This document shows positions 17,848-26,630 of a stretch of 62,766 nt of DNA, piece by piece. Position 1 is the stretch's first letter. The number at the start of each line of letters is the position of its first letter. Origin of the DNA: Erythrobacteraceae bacterium (GTDB lineage: Bacteria; Pseudomonadota; Alphaproteobacteria; Sphingomonadales; Sphingomonadaceae). The stretch covers positions 1 through 62,766 of the forward strand of contig JAIYAM010000016.1 of NCBI GenBank assembly GCA_027489065.1. Direction: 5' to 3'. Position numbers and translations under genes: made by a program. Under the pieces are notes generated by a model. That model was not told where the DNA came from, made no database searches, and saw only the letters and a list, made by a program, of their open reading frames with translations.

Positions 17848-18589
17848 CCTGCCGCGCCGTTCGCTGCTCGCCGGTATCGCCGCATTGGGCGCATCGGCCT
17901 GTTCGAAGATCAACGACAGCGACACCGCCAAAAGCCTGTTCAAGGCCGCCGAGGACGGGCACCGCGCCGTCCACCGCGCGCTTGCCGGCAAGCAGGGGCT
18001 CGCCAAGGAATATACCCGCGCCGAACGCTCGCCGACCTTCCGCGGCAACGGATCGGTGACGGTCGCCGATCCTTTCTACCAGCAGCAGCTCGCCGGCGGC
18101 TTTCCGGACTGGAAGCTCGAGGTGAAGGGGCTGGTCGAGAAGCCCCTCGCCCTCAGCCTCGCCGAGGTGCGCGCCCTGCCCCAGCGCACCCAGATCACCC
18201 GCCACGACTGCGTAGAGGGCTGGAGCGCGATCGGGGAATGGACCGGGCCGCAGCTCGCCCACCTGCTCGACGCAGCCAAGGTCAGGCCCGAGGCGAAATT
18301 CATCGTCTTCCGCTGCGCCGACACGCTCTACGGGCGCGACTATTACGAGAGCATCGACATGGTCGACGCCTACCATGCCCAGACGATCATCGCCCACAGC
18401 CTGAACGGCGAGCCGCTTCCCGAAAAGAACGGCGCGCCCCTGCGGATGCGGATCGAGCGCCAGTTGGGTTACAAGCAGGCGAAATACGTGAAGGCCATCG
18501 AGGCGGTCAGCAGCTTCGACGCGATCGGCCAGGGCGGCGGCGGCTTCTGGGAGGATGTCGCCGGCTACCAGTGGTACGCCGGGGTCTGA
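17840..18589 (+). CDS. Molybdopterin-dependent oxidoreductase, sulfite-oxidase fold, Tat-exported
   Basis: 249 residues. The amino terminus has a twin-arginine signal (PRRSLLAGIAALG) with a possible lipobox ending ASAC, so it may be a membrane-anchored periplasmic lipoprotein. The Mo-ligating Cys is residue 124 in TRHDCVEGWSAIGEW, followed by FRCADTLYGRDYYESIDM and LNGEPLPEKNGAPLRMR, as in the oxidoreductase molybdopterin-binding domain (YedY/MsrP and sulfite oxidase relatives). Together with the cytochrome b it forms an MsrPQ-like pair. The substrate is unknown. Confidence 0.85.
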   Translation: MVDLPRRSLLAGIAALGASACSKINDSDTAKSLFKAAEDGHRAVHRALAGKQGLAKEYTRAERSPTFRGNGSVTVADPFYQQQLAGGFPDWKLEVKGLVEKPLALSLAEVRALPQRTQITRHDCVEGWSAIGEWTGPQLAHLLDAAKVRPEAKFIVFRCADTLYGRDYYESIDMVDAYHAQTIIAHSLNGEPLPEKNGAPLRMRIERQLGYKQAKYVKAIEAVSSFDAIGQGGGGFWEDVAGYQWYAGV

Positions 18590-18603
18590 ACCGGAGAGCG
18601 CAC

Positions 18604-19044
18604 CTAACCCCGCGGGAAGACCCGCTGCATGGTGCGCCAGCCGATCGCGACAAGCTCCTCGAGCACGGCAAGATCGACGTCGGAGAGCTTCTTCACGTAG
18701 AGACAGCCCTTGCCCGTCTCGTGCTTGCCAAGCCGCGACAGCGCCGCCTCGCGCCGCTCTTTCTCGGCCGCATCGCTGTAGCCCGAGGAGAGGTACAACG
18801 CGTGTTTTGCCTTGCGCGGACTGAACCCGATCTTCAGCGAGTTGACCTTTCGCCCGCTATCATAGGTTGTGGAATATTCCCCGTAGCCGATGATGCTCGG
18901 CCCCCACATCCTGGGTTCTTCGCCCGTAATCTTGCGAAAAAGGACGTCCAGCGCCCGTGCTTCCTCAGCCCTCGCCGGCGGTTCGACGCCTTCGAGGAAT
19001 GTCTCGACCGACGCGCCGGTGATCGTCGTCTTTGCCTCCGTCAT
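18604..19044 (-). CDS. DUF1801 domain protein
   Basis: 146 residues. The sequence FRKITGEEPRMWGPSIIGYGEYSTTYDSG, then LKIGFSPRKAKHALYLSSGY and GKGCLYVKKLSDVDLAVLEELV, matches DUF1801/YdhG-like small proteins. No catalytic motif is known for the family. It is convergent with the molybdopterin oxidoreductase gene and divergent from the CFA-synthase-like gene. Confidence 0.8.
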   Translation of the reverse strand: MTEAKTTITGASVETFLEGVEPPARAEEARALDVLFRKITGEEPRMWGPSIIGYGEYSTTYDSGRKVNSLKIGFSPRKAKHALYLSSGYSDAAEKERREAALSRLGKHETGKGCLYVKKLSDVDLAVLEELVAIGWRTMQRVFPRG

Positions 19045-19145
19045 GACCTGACCCTCCCCTTGCAGAGATCTGATCTCGCAGTCGCTGTTTTGCGAAAGCA
19101 GGGGTTTACGATTAATCTTGAATGACCCCTCACGAAAGGAATTTC

Positions 19146-20372
19146 ATGAGCAAGCCCCTCCTCGACCGCTTCCTGACCCGCGGCGTCAAGCAAGGCCGCC
19201 TCGGCGTGGTCTTCGCCGACGGCAGCGCGCGCACCTACGGCCAGCCTACCTCGGGCTTCCTCGAGATCGTGATCCGCTTCACCGACGACCGCGTGCCGCG
19301 CGACATCGTGCTCGATCCGCGGCTGGGTGCGGCGGAGGCCTATATCGAAGGGCGGCTGGTGATCGAGGAAGGCGACGTGATGGGCCTCGTCAGCCTGCTG
19401 CGCGCCAACAATCCGTGGGACAAGGACGGCGACATAGGCCCGCCGAGCCGCCTGAAGCGCCTCATCAACCGCGCGAGCTTTGCTGCCGAGCAGATCAACA
19501 ACCGCGTGGGTTCAAAGAACAACGTCGCGCACCACTACGACATCGGCAATGATCTCTATGCGCTGATGCTCGACGCCGAGCACTGGCAGTATTCCTGCGC
19601 CTATTGGGGCGAAGGCGTCACCACGCTCGCCGAGGCCCAGGGGGCGAAGCTCGCGCATATCGCAGCGAAGCTTGCACTCAAGCCGGGCAGCGAGGTGCTC
19701 GACATCGGCTGCGGCTGGGGCGGGATGGCGATCCACCTCGCCAGGCATCACGATGTGCGCGTGACCGGCATCACCTTGTCGGAAGAGCAGGCCGCACTCG
19801 CCCGCGAGCGGGTCCGCGAGGCCGGTGTGGCGGACAAGGTGACGATCCTGCTCGAGGATTACCGCGACACCGCTGCCTCGGGCCGCCGCTTCGACCGGAT
19901 CGTATCGGTCGGCATGTTCGAGCACGTCGGCCGCGCACAATTCGAGACCTTCTTCCGGTCTTGCGCCACGATGCTCGCCGACGACGGGGTGATGCTGCTC
20001 CACACCATCGGCCGCTTCGGCGGGCCGGGGACGACGGACGCCTTCACCCGCAAATACATCTTCCCCGGCGGCTACATCCCGGCGCTGTCCGAGACCGTGG
20101 CGGCCTCCGAGAAGTACCGCCTGATCGCCTCGGACGTCGAGACGCTGCGGCTCCACTACGCCAAGACGATCCGCGCGTGGTATGCCAACTGCATGGCCCA
20201 CCGCGAGGCCATCATCGCCATGTATGACGAGAGCTTCTTCCGGATGTGGACCTTCTACCTCGCAGGCGCGGCGACGGTCTTCGAGAACGGGGGGATGTGC
20301 AATTACCAGATCCAGTACATCCGCAGCCGCCACGCGCTGCCGATCACGCGGGACTATCTGATCGGCAGCTAG
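19146..20372 (+). CDS. Cyclopropane-fatty-acyl-phospholipid synthase family methyltransferase
   Basis: 408 residues from the ATG at 19146, chosen because AAAGGA stands 5 nt upstream; an in-frame ATG at 19122 adds eight residues. Landmarks are the amino-terminal SCP2-like segment (LGAAEAYIEGRLVI), VAHHYDIGNDLYALMLD, the SAM motif VLDIGCGWGGMAIHLA, SVGMFEHVG, HTIGRFG and KYIFPGGYIP. CFA synthases transfer the SAM methyl to cis double bonds of membrane phospholipids. The chemistry of this paralogue, cyclopropanation or simple methylation, cannot be told. Its stop overlaps the convergent acyltransferase stop. Confidence 0.87.
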   Translation: MSKPLLDRFLTRGVKQGRLGVVFADGSARTYGQPTSGFLEIVIRFTDDRVPRDIVLDPRLGAAEAYIEGRLVIEEGDVMGLVSLLRANNPWDKDGDIGPPSRLKRLINRASFAAEQINNRVGSKNNVAHHYDIGNDLYALMLDAEHWQYSCAYWGEGVTTLAEAQGAKLAHIAAKLALKPGSEVLDIGCGWGGMAIHLARHHDVRVTGITLSEEQAALARERVREAGVADKVTILLEDYRDTAASGRRFDRIVSVGMFEHVGRAQFETFFRSCATMLADDGVMLLHTIGRFGGPGTTDAFTRKYIFPGGYIPALSETVAASEKYRLIASDVETLRLHYAKTIRAWYANCMAHREAIIAMYDESFFRMWTFYLAGAATVFENGGMCNYQIQYIRSRHALPITRDYLIGS

Positions 20373-21736
20373 AGCGCTGGCTCGCCGCTCGATCCGGGGC
20401 GGTTTCGCGGGCGGTAGACGGGTCCGAAGCCCATCAGTGCCGCGCCGACGAGCGGCAGGGCGACGACCCACCAGCGGATGCCCGAGACGGAGTCGGGGCT
20501 CGCAATGGTGAGCCCCGCCGTGGCCCCAAGCCCGGCGCAGATCGCCAGCACGCCGAGCACCGCGCGCAGCCGCGGGACGGTGCGCCCGCCGCGGATCGGG
20601 CCGAAGCTCCTCTCGTGCCGCGCGAAGACCGCGATCATCGGCAGCAGCGCGAGGACATAGATGGCGATCCACAGCGGCCGCGATGCCCACCACTCGCCCG
20701 TTCCGGGGACCGGGCCCAGACCCATGCCGCCGAGCAGCAGGTAATCGACCGTCATCACCAGCACGAAGGCGGTAAGGTGCCACAGGAAGACGGTCATGAT
20801 CATGCCGTTCATCAGCACGGTCGCAGCCCAGACGCGGGTGCTCGCCAGCAGCCGCCGTCCCGCAGGTTCGAGCGCCAGCACGAGGCCGACTTGCATCGCG
20901 CCCAGCGCGAACAGCGCCAGCGTCGGCGGGAGCGAGTTGGAGAAGCCGCCGGGCGCTGACACCATCGAGACCGGATAGAAGCCGTAAACCGTAATCTTGA
21001 CGAGGATGGCCAACGACACCGCGAACCACCCCCAGGCGAACAGCGGCCGCGCGAACTTGCCCGCCCGCCACGCGAACCCCAGCTGGTGGAGCGCGAGGAA
21101 CACCCACAGGAAGTTGGTGAAATTGACCCACGGCACATCGTGCGTGAAGGTCAGCCAGTCGGTCAGCATGGCAAGCGGGATGAAGATCGCGAAACTGCCC
21201 CACCCCAGCCGATGCCATGCGCGCTGGGCGATCGGCGTGAAGGCGGTGACCAGCAGATAGACCGCAAGGAACCACACCGGGATCAACGCCGCCTCGGTCG
21301 CCATGCGGATCTGCGCGCGCGGCAGGCCGACCTGCGTCATCACCACCGCCAGCGCCGCCCAGACGAGCAGCACCGGGAAGGTCGGGGTGATCAGCCGCTG
21401 CACACGGCTCGCCAGCCAGTCGCGGTAGACCCCGGCTTGGTCAGGCGCGGCCTTGCGCGTGGTCGCCTCCCAGCTCACCTGATTGGCATAGCCGCCGACA
21501 AGGAAGAACACCGGCATGACCTGAAAGCCCCAGGTCAGCCAGTGGCTCCACTGCGCGATCGAGAGCAGGTCGCCGCGCCGCAGCTCGCCCGCCGCATCGA
21601 CATAGAGCCCGGCCATCAGCCAATGACCGATCACCACCGCCATGATCGAGACCGCGCGCAGGAAATCGACCCAGCGATTGCGCTCGGGCGGGGTAAGCTC
21701 CGCCAGCTCGCGCGCCTTGCTCCACATTGTCAGCAT
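20369..21736 (-). CDS. Acyltransferase-3 family membrane protein
   Basis: 455 residues with about ten hydrophobic segments. The opening motif RWVDFLRAVSIMAVVIGHWLMAG holds the Arg/His pattern of the AcylT-3 (OafA/OpgC) family, followed by FQVMPVFFLVGGYAN. These integral membrane enzymes move acyl groups onto sugars, peptidoglycan or other envelope acceptors. AAGGGG precedes the ATG. The acceptor is unknown. It overlaps the convergent CFA-synthase-like gene by 4 nt. Confidence 0.8.
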   Translation of the reverse strand: MLTMWSKARELAELTPPERNRWVDFLRAVSIMAVVIGHWLMAGLYVDAAGELRRGDLLSIAQWSHWLTWGFQVMPVFFLVGGYANQVSWEATTRKAAPDQAGVYRDWLASRVQRLITPTFPVLLVWAALAVVMTQVGLPRAQIRMATEAALIPVWFLAVYLLVTAFTPIAQRAWHRLGWGSFAIFIPLAMLTDWLTFTHDVPWVNFTNFLWVFLALHQLGFAWRAGKFARPLFAWGWFAVSLAILVKITVYGFYPVSMVSAPGGFSNSLPPTLALFALGAMQVGLVLALEPAGRRLLASTRVWAATVLMNGMIMTVFLWHLTAFVLVMTVDYLLLGGMGLGPVPGTGEWWASRPLWIAIYVLALLPMIAVFARHERSFGPIRGGRTVPRLRAVLGVLAICAGLGATAGLTIASPDSVSGIRWWVVALPLVGAALMGFGPVYRPRNRPGSSGEPAL

Positions 21737-21910
21737 GATGACCCCTTGCCCCGCGGCGAACTGGCACCGCGCTCAAGGGATTTAGCGGCAAATCGTGAAG
21801 GGGGAATTGCCACGAGGGGCTTCTTCAACAGCCGCGAAACCGCGATTGCCCCGTCTGCCCCGCGCTGTTAGGTGCCCCCGCGCAGTCAAAGCCCCAAGGA
21901 AGCCTCGCCC

Positions 21911-23125
21911 ATGCCCCAGAAAGTCGTCCTCGCCTATTCGGGCGGTCTCGATACCAGCGTCATCGCCAAGTGGCTGAGCGTGGAGCGGGGCCTCGAGGTG
22001 GTGACTTTCACCGCGGACCTCGGCCAGGGCGAGGAGATCGAGCCGGCGCGCGCCAAGGCGCGGGCGATGGGTATCCCGGACGAGCACATCTTCATCGAGG
22101 ACGTGCGCGAGGAGTTCGTGCGCGATTTCGTCTTCCCGATGATGCGCGCCAATGCCCGCTATGAAGGCGACTACCTGCTCGGCACCTCGATCGCGCGGCC
22201 GCTGATCTCCAAGCGCCTCGTGGAGATCGCCCATGAGACCGGCGCCGACTTCATCGCCCATGGCGCCACCGGCAAGGGCAATGACCAGGTGCGCTTCGAA
22301 CTCAGCGCCTATGCGCTCGATCCGGACATCAAGGTCATCGCCCCGTGGCGCGAGTGGGACCTGACCAGCCGCACCGCGCTGATCGCGTGGGCGGAAAAGC
22401 ACCAGATCCAGGTGCCCAAGGACAAGCGCGGCGACAGCCCGTTCTCGACTGACGCGAACCTCCTGCACACCTCGTCCGAGGGCAAGGTGCTCGAGGATCC
22501 GTGGGAGGAGACCCCGGACTACGTCTACTCGCGCACGGTCAACCCCGAGGACGCGCCGGACACGCCCGAATACATCACGGTCGATTTCGAGCGCGGTGAC
22601 GGGGTTGCCCTGAACGGCGAGGCCATGTCGCCCGCGACGCTGCTCGCGGCGCTCAACGAGCTGGGCCGCAAGCACGGCATCGGCCGTCTCGATTTGGTCG
22701 AGAACCGCTTCGTGGGGATGAAAAGCCGCGGGATGTACGAGACGCCGGGCGGCGAGATCTACGCCCGTGCGCATCGCGGGATCGAGCAGATCACGCTCGA
22801 TCGCGGCGCGGCGCATCTCAAGGACGAACTCATGCCGAAGTATGCCGAGCTCATCTACAACGGCTTCTGGTTCTCGCCCGAACGCGAGATGCTGCAGGCG
22901 GCGATCGATCACAGCCAGGACAAGGTCACCGGCACGGTGCGCCTAAAGCTCTACAAGGGTCTGGCGAGCGTGGTCGGCCGCAAGTCGCCCTATTCACTCT
23001 ATTCGGAGGCGCATGTCACCTTCGAGGACGATGCGGGGGCCTATGACCAGAAGGACGCCGAGGGCTTCATCAAGCTCAACGGGTTGCGCCTGCGCCTGCT
23101 GTCCCGCCGCAACCGCGACGCCTGA
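21911..23125 (+). CDS. argG: Argininosuccinate synthase
   Basis: 404 residues from the ATG at 21911; an in-frame ATG at 21872 would add a non-conserved leader. The PP-loop motif is [11 protein letters not shown], followed by [55 protein letters not shown] and [10 protein letters not shown]. ArgG ligates citrulline and aspartate with ATP, the penultimate step of arginine synthesis, in the cytosol. No other arginine gene is nearby. It is followed by about 1 kb without a recognisable protein gene. Confidence 0.96.
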   Translation: MPQKVVLAYSGGLDTSVIAKWLSVERGLEVVTFTADLGQGEEIEPARAKARAMGIPDEHIFIEDVREEFVRDFVFPMMRANARYEGDYLLGTSIARPLISKRLVEIAHETGADFIAHGATGKGNDQVRFELSAYALDPDIKVIAPWREWDLTSRTALIAWAEKHQIQVPKDKRGDSPFSTDANLLHTSSEGKVLEDPWEETPDYVYSRTVNPEDAPDTPEYITVDFERGDGVALNGEAMSPATLLAALNELGRKHGIGRLDLVENRFVGMKSRGMYETPGGEIYARAHRGIEQITLDRGAAHLKDELMPKYAELIYNGFWFSPEREMLQAAIDHSQDKVTGTVRLKLYKGLASVVGRKSPYSLYSEAHVTFEDDAGAYDQKDAEGFIKLNGLRLRLLSRRNRDA

Positions 23126-23258
23126 GCAGGCTGCCTGACCTGAGGAAAAGCCGAGTCGTGGCGCTGGCCGCTGCGGCTCGGGGCCCTTACCTGATGGCTG
23201 GGTGGCGGTTTCGTGACCGCTTTTGCGTGTCGCCAAACACGAACGCGACGAACTGTTG

Positions 23259-23300
23259 AGTTATCCACTCGTGTCCACAGGGTAAAAACCCATGAGTGGA
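23259..23300 (+). other. DnaA-box-like sequences within a hairpin
   Basis: TTATCCACT (23261-23269) differs from the DnaA box at its last base, and TGTCCACA follows at 23272-23279. CCACTCGT (23265-23272) pairs with ATGAGTGG (23292-23299), with one G-U, and encloses GGGT-AAAA-ACCC (23280-23291). This may be the 5' edge of a transcript, a protein-binding site, or chance. Confidence 0.35.
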
Positions 23301-23339
23301 AAAGTCACTGTTTGAAATGTTGTCAGATCGCCGATTCAG

Positions 23340-23905
23340 GCGCACCTTCAACTTGTCTTCGGGACACGGAGCATCGGAAGGACAAGGCCGCAAGGCCCTG
23401 AAATACCGGAGCTTTCGATCCCAAGGATGGCGGTGACACATGGTCACGGGCTCATCGAGAGACGGCATGCAGGAGGCCTCGGCCAATGGCAAGTCGGCTC
23501 GCTGAGAGGAGCGCGGCAAGACGGTGGCATCGGACAGGCCAAGAACCTGGCCATGCGGAAATGCAGCGGGGACGGCGAAAGCCATGATCTGCAGCGGATC
23601 GGCATCGGTAAAGGGACGCGGTCTCGGCACGAGCGAATGTGCAGGGCGGCGAAAATGCGCGGACTTCGGTCAAGGCGGTGGACGCAGTTCCCGGCAGAAG
23701 CGAAGGCCGGATGCCGGCGCGAGCGCCGGTGACAAATCTCTGGCAAGGCCGGTCGCAAGACGCAGGCAGCGAGAGGCTAGACATCGGGCGCGAAAGCATG
23801 CGCTGACGGATGATGGATCGAAGGTTCGCCGGAAAATCCAGCTTGTGTCGGCACGTCCACACGCCGGTGAGAGTGGGGTCGGCAGCAATGCCGGCCCCAT
23901 TTGCT
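23340..23905 (+). ncRNA. Candidate large structured non-coding RNA, unknown family
   Basis: No reading frame here gives a recognisable protein. The plus strand carries a series of hairpins with stable loops: GGCC-GCAA-GGCC (23386-23397), GGC-GAAA-GCC (23574-23583), GAC-TTCG-GTC (23662-23671), GTC-GCAA-GAC (23752-23761), TGTC-TTCGG-GACA (23354-23366). Plain stems include GTGAC/GTCAC (23433-23447), CCGGCG-CGAG-CGCCGG (23714-23729) and GCGC/GCGC (23788-23803). A 9-bp stem, GGGGTCGGC/GCCGGCCCC (23875-23898), followed by a T-containing stretch, could terminate it. GNRA and UUCG loops appear in the plus orientation only. RNase P, tmRNA and SRP RNA signatures are absent. The ends are estimates and expression is unproven. 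Confidence 0.4.
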
Positions 23906-24109
23906 TTGCGCAGCCAATCAACCCGCCTTTGGAGCGTCGATCCAGCGATTCGGCGCGCTGTTCCCGCCCGCAACACGCTTTCACGCTTGTCTCGTTCCAA
24001 CGGTTCGTCGCATTTCCGCGTCGTCTCATTGTTGACCGGAAGGTGAGCGACGATGAGTTGCTAACCTGGTTTGCCTTTCTGAAGCAGCCTCGGTTATCGG
24101 CTCCGCACC

Positions 24110-24658
24110 ATGCGGACGGGAACTCCCAACCACGGCCTCGGTGCCACCGGCCTCGCGCCCCGCGGCATCAAGCTCATGACCCTTGCGGCGCTTTTCGGCC
24201 TCGCGCCGATCGCAGCATCGACCGCGCTGGCATCGGATACGACCTCCACCGCCGCGCTCGAGCGGAGCGCCGCTATGGTCGAGATCGTCCCGCTCCAGCC
24301 CGCCGTAAGTCCCGCTGCCCCTGCCCCGGAGATCGAACAGGCACCCTCTGCCCCGCAGGCTACCGTGCTCGGCCGCGGCAGCGCATCCTTCTACGCCACC
24401 AAGTTCAACGGCCGCCGCACCGCCAGCGGCGAGCGTTTCGACAGCGACGAACTGACCGCAGCCCATCGCACCCTGCCCTTCGGCAGCCGGGTGCGCGTCA
24501 CCTGCGTCACCACCGGCAAGAGCGTGATCGTGCGGATCAATGACCGCGGCCCGTTCAGCGCAGGCCGCATGATCGACGTGAGCCGCGCCGCCGCCCGCGA
24601 ACTCGGTCTGGTCGCCCGCGGCCACGGCACTGTCGAGATCGCTCTCCTCGACGACTGA
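24110..24658 (+). CDS. rlpA: RlpA-like septal ring lytic transglycosylase family protein
   Basis: 182 residues. A hydrophobic export segment (LMTLAALFGLAPIAASTALA) is preceded by an unusually long charged stretch, so the true start may be the later ATG at 24176. A proline/alanine linker leads to a double-psi beta-barrel: GRGSASFYATKFNGRRTASGERFD, LPFGSRVRVTC, VIVRINDRGPF and MIDVSRAAARELGL. The RlpA Asp in NDRGPF is present. RlpA cleaves naked glycan strands at septa. No SPOR domain is present, unlike many RlpA proteins. It is convergent with the next gene. Confidence 0.85.
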   Translation: MRTGTPNHGLGATGLAPRGIKLMTLAALFGLAPIAASTALASDTTSTAALERSAAMVEIVPLQPAVSPAAPAPEIEQAPSAPQATVLGRGSASFYATKFNGRRTASGERFDSDELTAAHRTLPFGSRVRVTCVTTGKSVIVRINDRGPFSAGRMIDVSRAAARELGLVARGHGTVEIALLDD

Positions 24659-24668
24659 TCCCGTCCGC

Positions 24669-25058
24669 TCAGGGGTTGGCCGAATAGGTCATCACCAACG
24701 CCGAGGTATCTCCCGCAATCTTCAGCTTCAGCCGCGCTGTCTCCTTCGCCGATGTGTTGCGCAGCAGCGCCATCTCGCCTGGCCCGAATGTCGCATCCAC
24801 ATTCCCGCCCGGCCCCACCGTGCCGCGCGCCACAGGCTGCGCGCCGGGTGCCTGCGCGAGCACCACCACCGCGACCGGCCCGGTGTTGCGCCCTGTGACG
24901 GTGAAGCTGCCCTCCTGCCCGCCGCCGAGCTCGAAGGTCTGACCCGGATCGATCTGCAGGCCGGAGTTGATCACGCCCGCCTGTGCGGGGATGGCGAGCA
25001 CCGCCAGCGACAGGCTGGCTGCCAGCAAGCGGCGGGCGGCATTGGTCGTGAACATCAT
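24669..25058 (-). CDS. Small exported hypothetical protein
   Basis: 129 residues from the first of two consecutive ATGs at 25058. A clear signal peptide (RRLLAASLSLAVLAIPAQAG) is followed by a beta-rich body: GQTFELGGGQEGSFTVTGRN, VAVVVLAQAPGAQPVARG, GNVDATFGPGEMALLRN, and a final KIAGDTSALVMTYSANP. No family was recognised. The composition resembles a small periplasmic beta-sandwich. A longer in-frame extension upstream exists but would overlap the symporter gene region and lacks homology signs. Confidence 0.65.
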   Translation of the reverse strand: MMFTTNAARRLLAASLSLAVLAIPAQAGVINSGLQIDPGQTFELGGGQEGSFTVTGRNTGPVAVVVLAQAPGAQPVARGTVGPGGNVDATFGPGEMALLRNTSAKETARLKLKIAGDTSALVMTYSANP

Positions 25059-25232
25059 CGTGAGGCGCTCATTGGCACATGGCCCGTCGCTCCGAGCTAC
25101 GCGGCCCCGCCGGGGCGGGATGCAGGGCTCTCCTGTCCCCCCTTGCACATCCCCTGCCCGGCCCGTTAGACGCCTGCCCGCAGACGTGCCGCAAGGGGGC
25201 TTTCGGCGGATCTGCACAGGGGGACCCTCGCC

Positions 25233-26630
25233 ATCACGCTCGCGCTCATCCTCATCTATGTCGCCGCCCAGATCGCGCTGGCGGTGTGGGCCGGACGCGG
25301 TGCCAAGTCCGATGCGGACTACCTTGTCGCGGGCCGCTCGCTCGGCACCTTCGCGGTCGCGATGAGCCTGTTCGCCACATGGTTCGCCTCGGAGAGCCTG
25401 ATCGCCACCTCGGGCGAGGTCGCGCGCGATGGCCTCGCTGGCGCGCGGGCGGAGCCTTTCGCCTATGCCGTGGGCATCCTTGCCATCGCGCTGTTCTTCG
25501 CCCACCGGCTGAGGAGCGGCGGCTTCATCACCATCGCCGATTTCCTGCGCGACCGCTTCGGCGGCGGAACCGAGCGGATTGCCGCCGGCGTGATCGCGCT
25601 CTCCGCCACCACCTGGTCCGCTGCGCAGCTTTTCGCCTTCGGGACGATCATCGCCGGGGCCGCGGGGCTCGATTTCACCACCGCGCTGGTGGGCGCCACA
25701 CTGCTGGTGATGACTTACACGATGTTCGGAGGGCTCGCCGGGGACGTCGTGACCGACATCGTGCAAGGTGCGATCATCATCGCGGCCATTCTCGTGCTGT
25801 TCGCGTTGATGGTCGCAGCCTCGGGCGGCATGACCGCGATGTGGGCCGCCGCCCCGTCCACAGTATGGAGCTTCACCGCCCCCGGCGAGAGCTGGGCCGA
25901 GCGCGCCGAGCTGTGGCTGATCCCGATTGCCGGAACGATGGTGAGCCAGGAGGCGCTCGCCCGGACCCTCGCCGCGCGGTCGCCCGAAGTGGCGCGGCGC
26001 GGCGCCTTGTGGGGCGCTGCGATCTACCTCGCCGCCGGGCTCGTCCCGGTGAGCCTCGGCCTGTTTGGCCCGCAGGTCGCCGCACGGCTCGGCGTCACGC
26101 TGGGCACCGACGAGGCTTACTTGCCGAGCCTCGCCGCCGCGCTCTTCCCCGATTGGCTGATGATCGTCTTCACCGGGGCGCTGGTCTCGGCGATCCTCTC
26201 CTCGGTCGACTCCGCATTGCTGGCGGTCTCGGCGGTGGTCACCGAGAGCGGCTACCGGCGCCTGCGTCCCGAAGCCTCGCCCCTCGCGATGCTGCGCGCC
26301 GCGCGGATCGCGACTGTGGGCGCAGCGGCGGTGGCGGCCGTGCTGGCGATGCAGGGGGAGAGCCTGCGCAATCTCGTGCTCGATGCCGGCGCGATTGCCG
26401 CAGTGCTGGCTGTGCCGATCGTCGCCGGGCTTACCGGCTGGTCACGCTCCGGCCGCGCCGCGCTGGCGGCGATCATGGTGCAGATGGGCGTGCTCGGGGT
26501 GCTCGACTGGGGCCTCGGCCTGCCCGGCGCCTTCCTGTGGATGATCGCCAGCGGCGCGGCGACCTTCGCCGTGGTGGCATGGCTCGACCGGCCGCGCCCC
26601 GCCAAAGCGGCCGGCACAGCCGCGTCCTAG
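25233..26630 (+). CDS. Sodium:solute symporter (SSS) family transporter
   Basis: About 465 residues. The first recognisable start is a GTG at 25284, but this falls inside the first transmembrane helix (ITLALILIYVAAQIALAVWAG), which begins upstream. Between the in-frame stop at 25167 and 25284 there is no ATG, GTG or TTG. The best-placed candidate is an ATC at 25233, with AGGGGG 9 nt before it; a CTG at 25212 is another. The body has about 12 to 13 hydrophobic helices and SSS features such as LFATWFASESLIATSGE and LVSAILSSVDSALLAVSA, which carries the Na2-site serines. The solute is unknown. Confidence 0.8.
   Translation: MTLALILIYVAAQIALAVWAGRGAKSDADYLVAGRSLGTFAVAMSLFATWFASESLIATSGEVARDGLAGARAEPFAYAVGILAIALFFAHRLRSGGFITIADFLRDRFGGGTERIAAGVIALSATTWSAAQLFAFGTIIAGAAGLDFTTALVGATLLVMTYTMFGGLAGDVVTDIVQGAIIIAAILVLFALMVAASGGMTAMWAAAPSTVWSFTAPGESWAERAELWLIPIAGTMVSQEALARTLAARSPEVARRGALWGAAIYLAAGLVPVSLGLFGPQVAARLGVTLGTDEAYLPSLAAALFPDWLMIVFTGALVSAILSSVDSALLAVSAVVTESGYRRLRPEASPLAMLRAARIATVGAAAVAAVLAMQGESLRNLVLDAGAIAAVLAVPIVAGLTGWSRSGRAALAAIMVQMGVLGVLDWGLGLPGAFLWMIASGAATFAVVAWLDRPRPAKAAGTAAS

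Noticed and set aside
23259..23905. A chromosomal replication origin
   Set aside because: Only two imperfect DnaA-like boxes are seen, with no clear AT-rich unwinding tract and no neighbouring dnaA, hemE, parAB or dnaN.
23340..23905. RNase P RNA, tmRNA or SRP RNA
   Set aside because: The RNase P GAGGAAAGTCCGGGC-type block, the tmRNA tag and T-loop, and the SRP GGAAGCAGCC block were looked for by eye on both strands and not found.
23126..24109. Protein genes in the argG-rlpA gap (for example minus-strand frames at 23452-24000 and 23187-23630)
   Set aside because: The translations are low-complexity Arg/Pro/Ser mixtures with no recognisable domain, and they overlap each other in several frames. 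The structured-RNA reading explains the region better.
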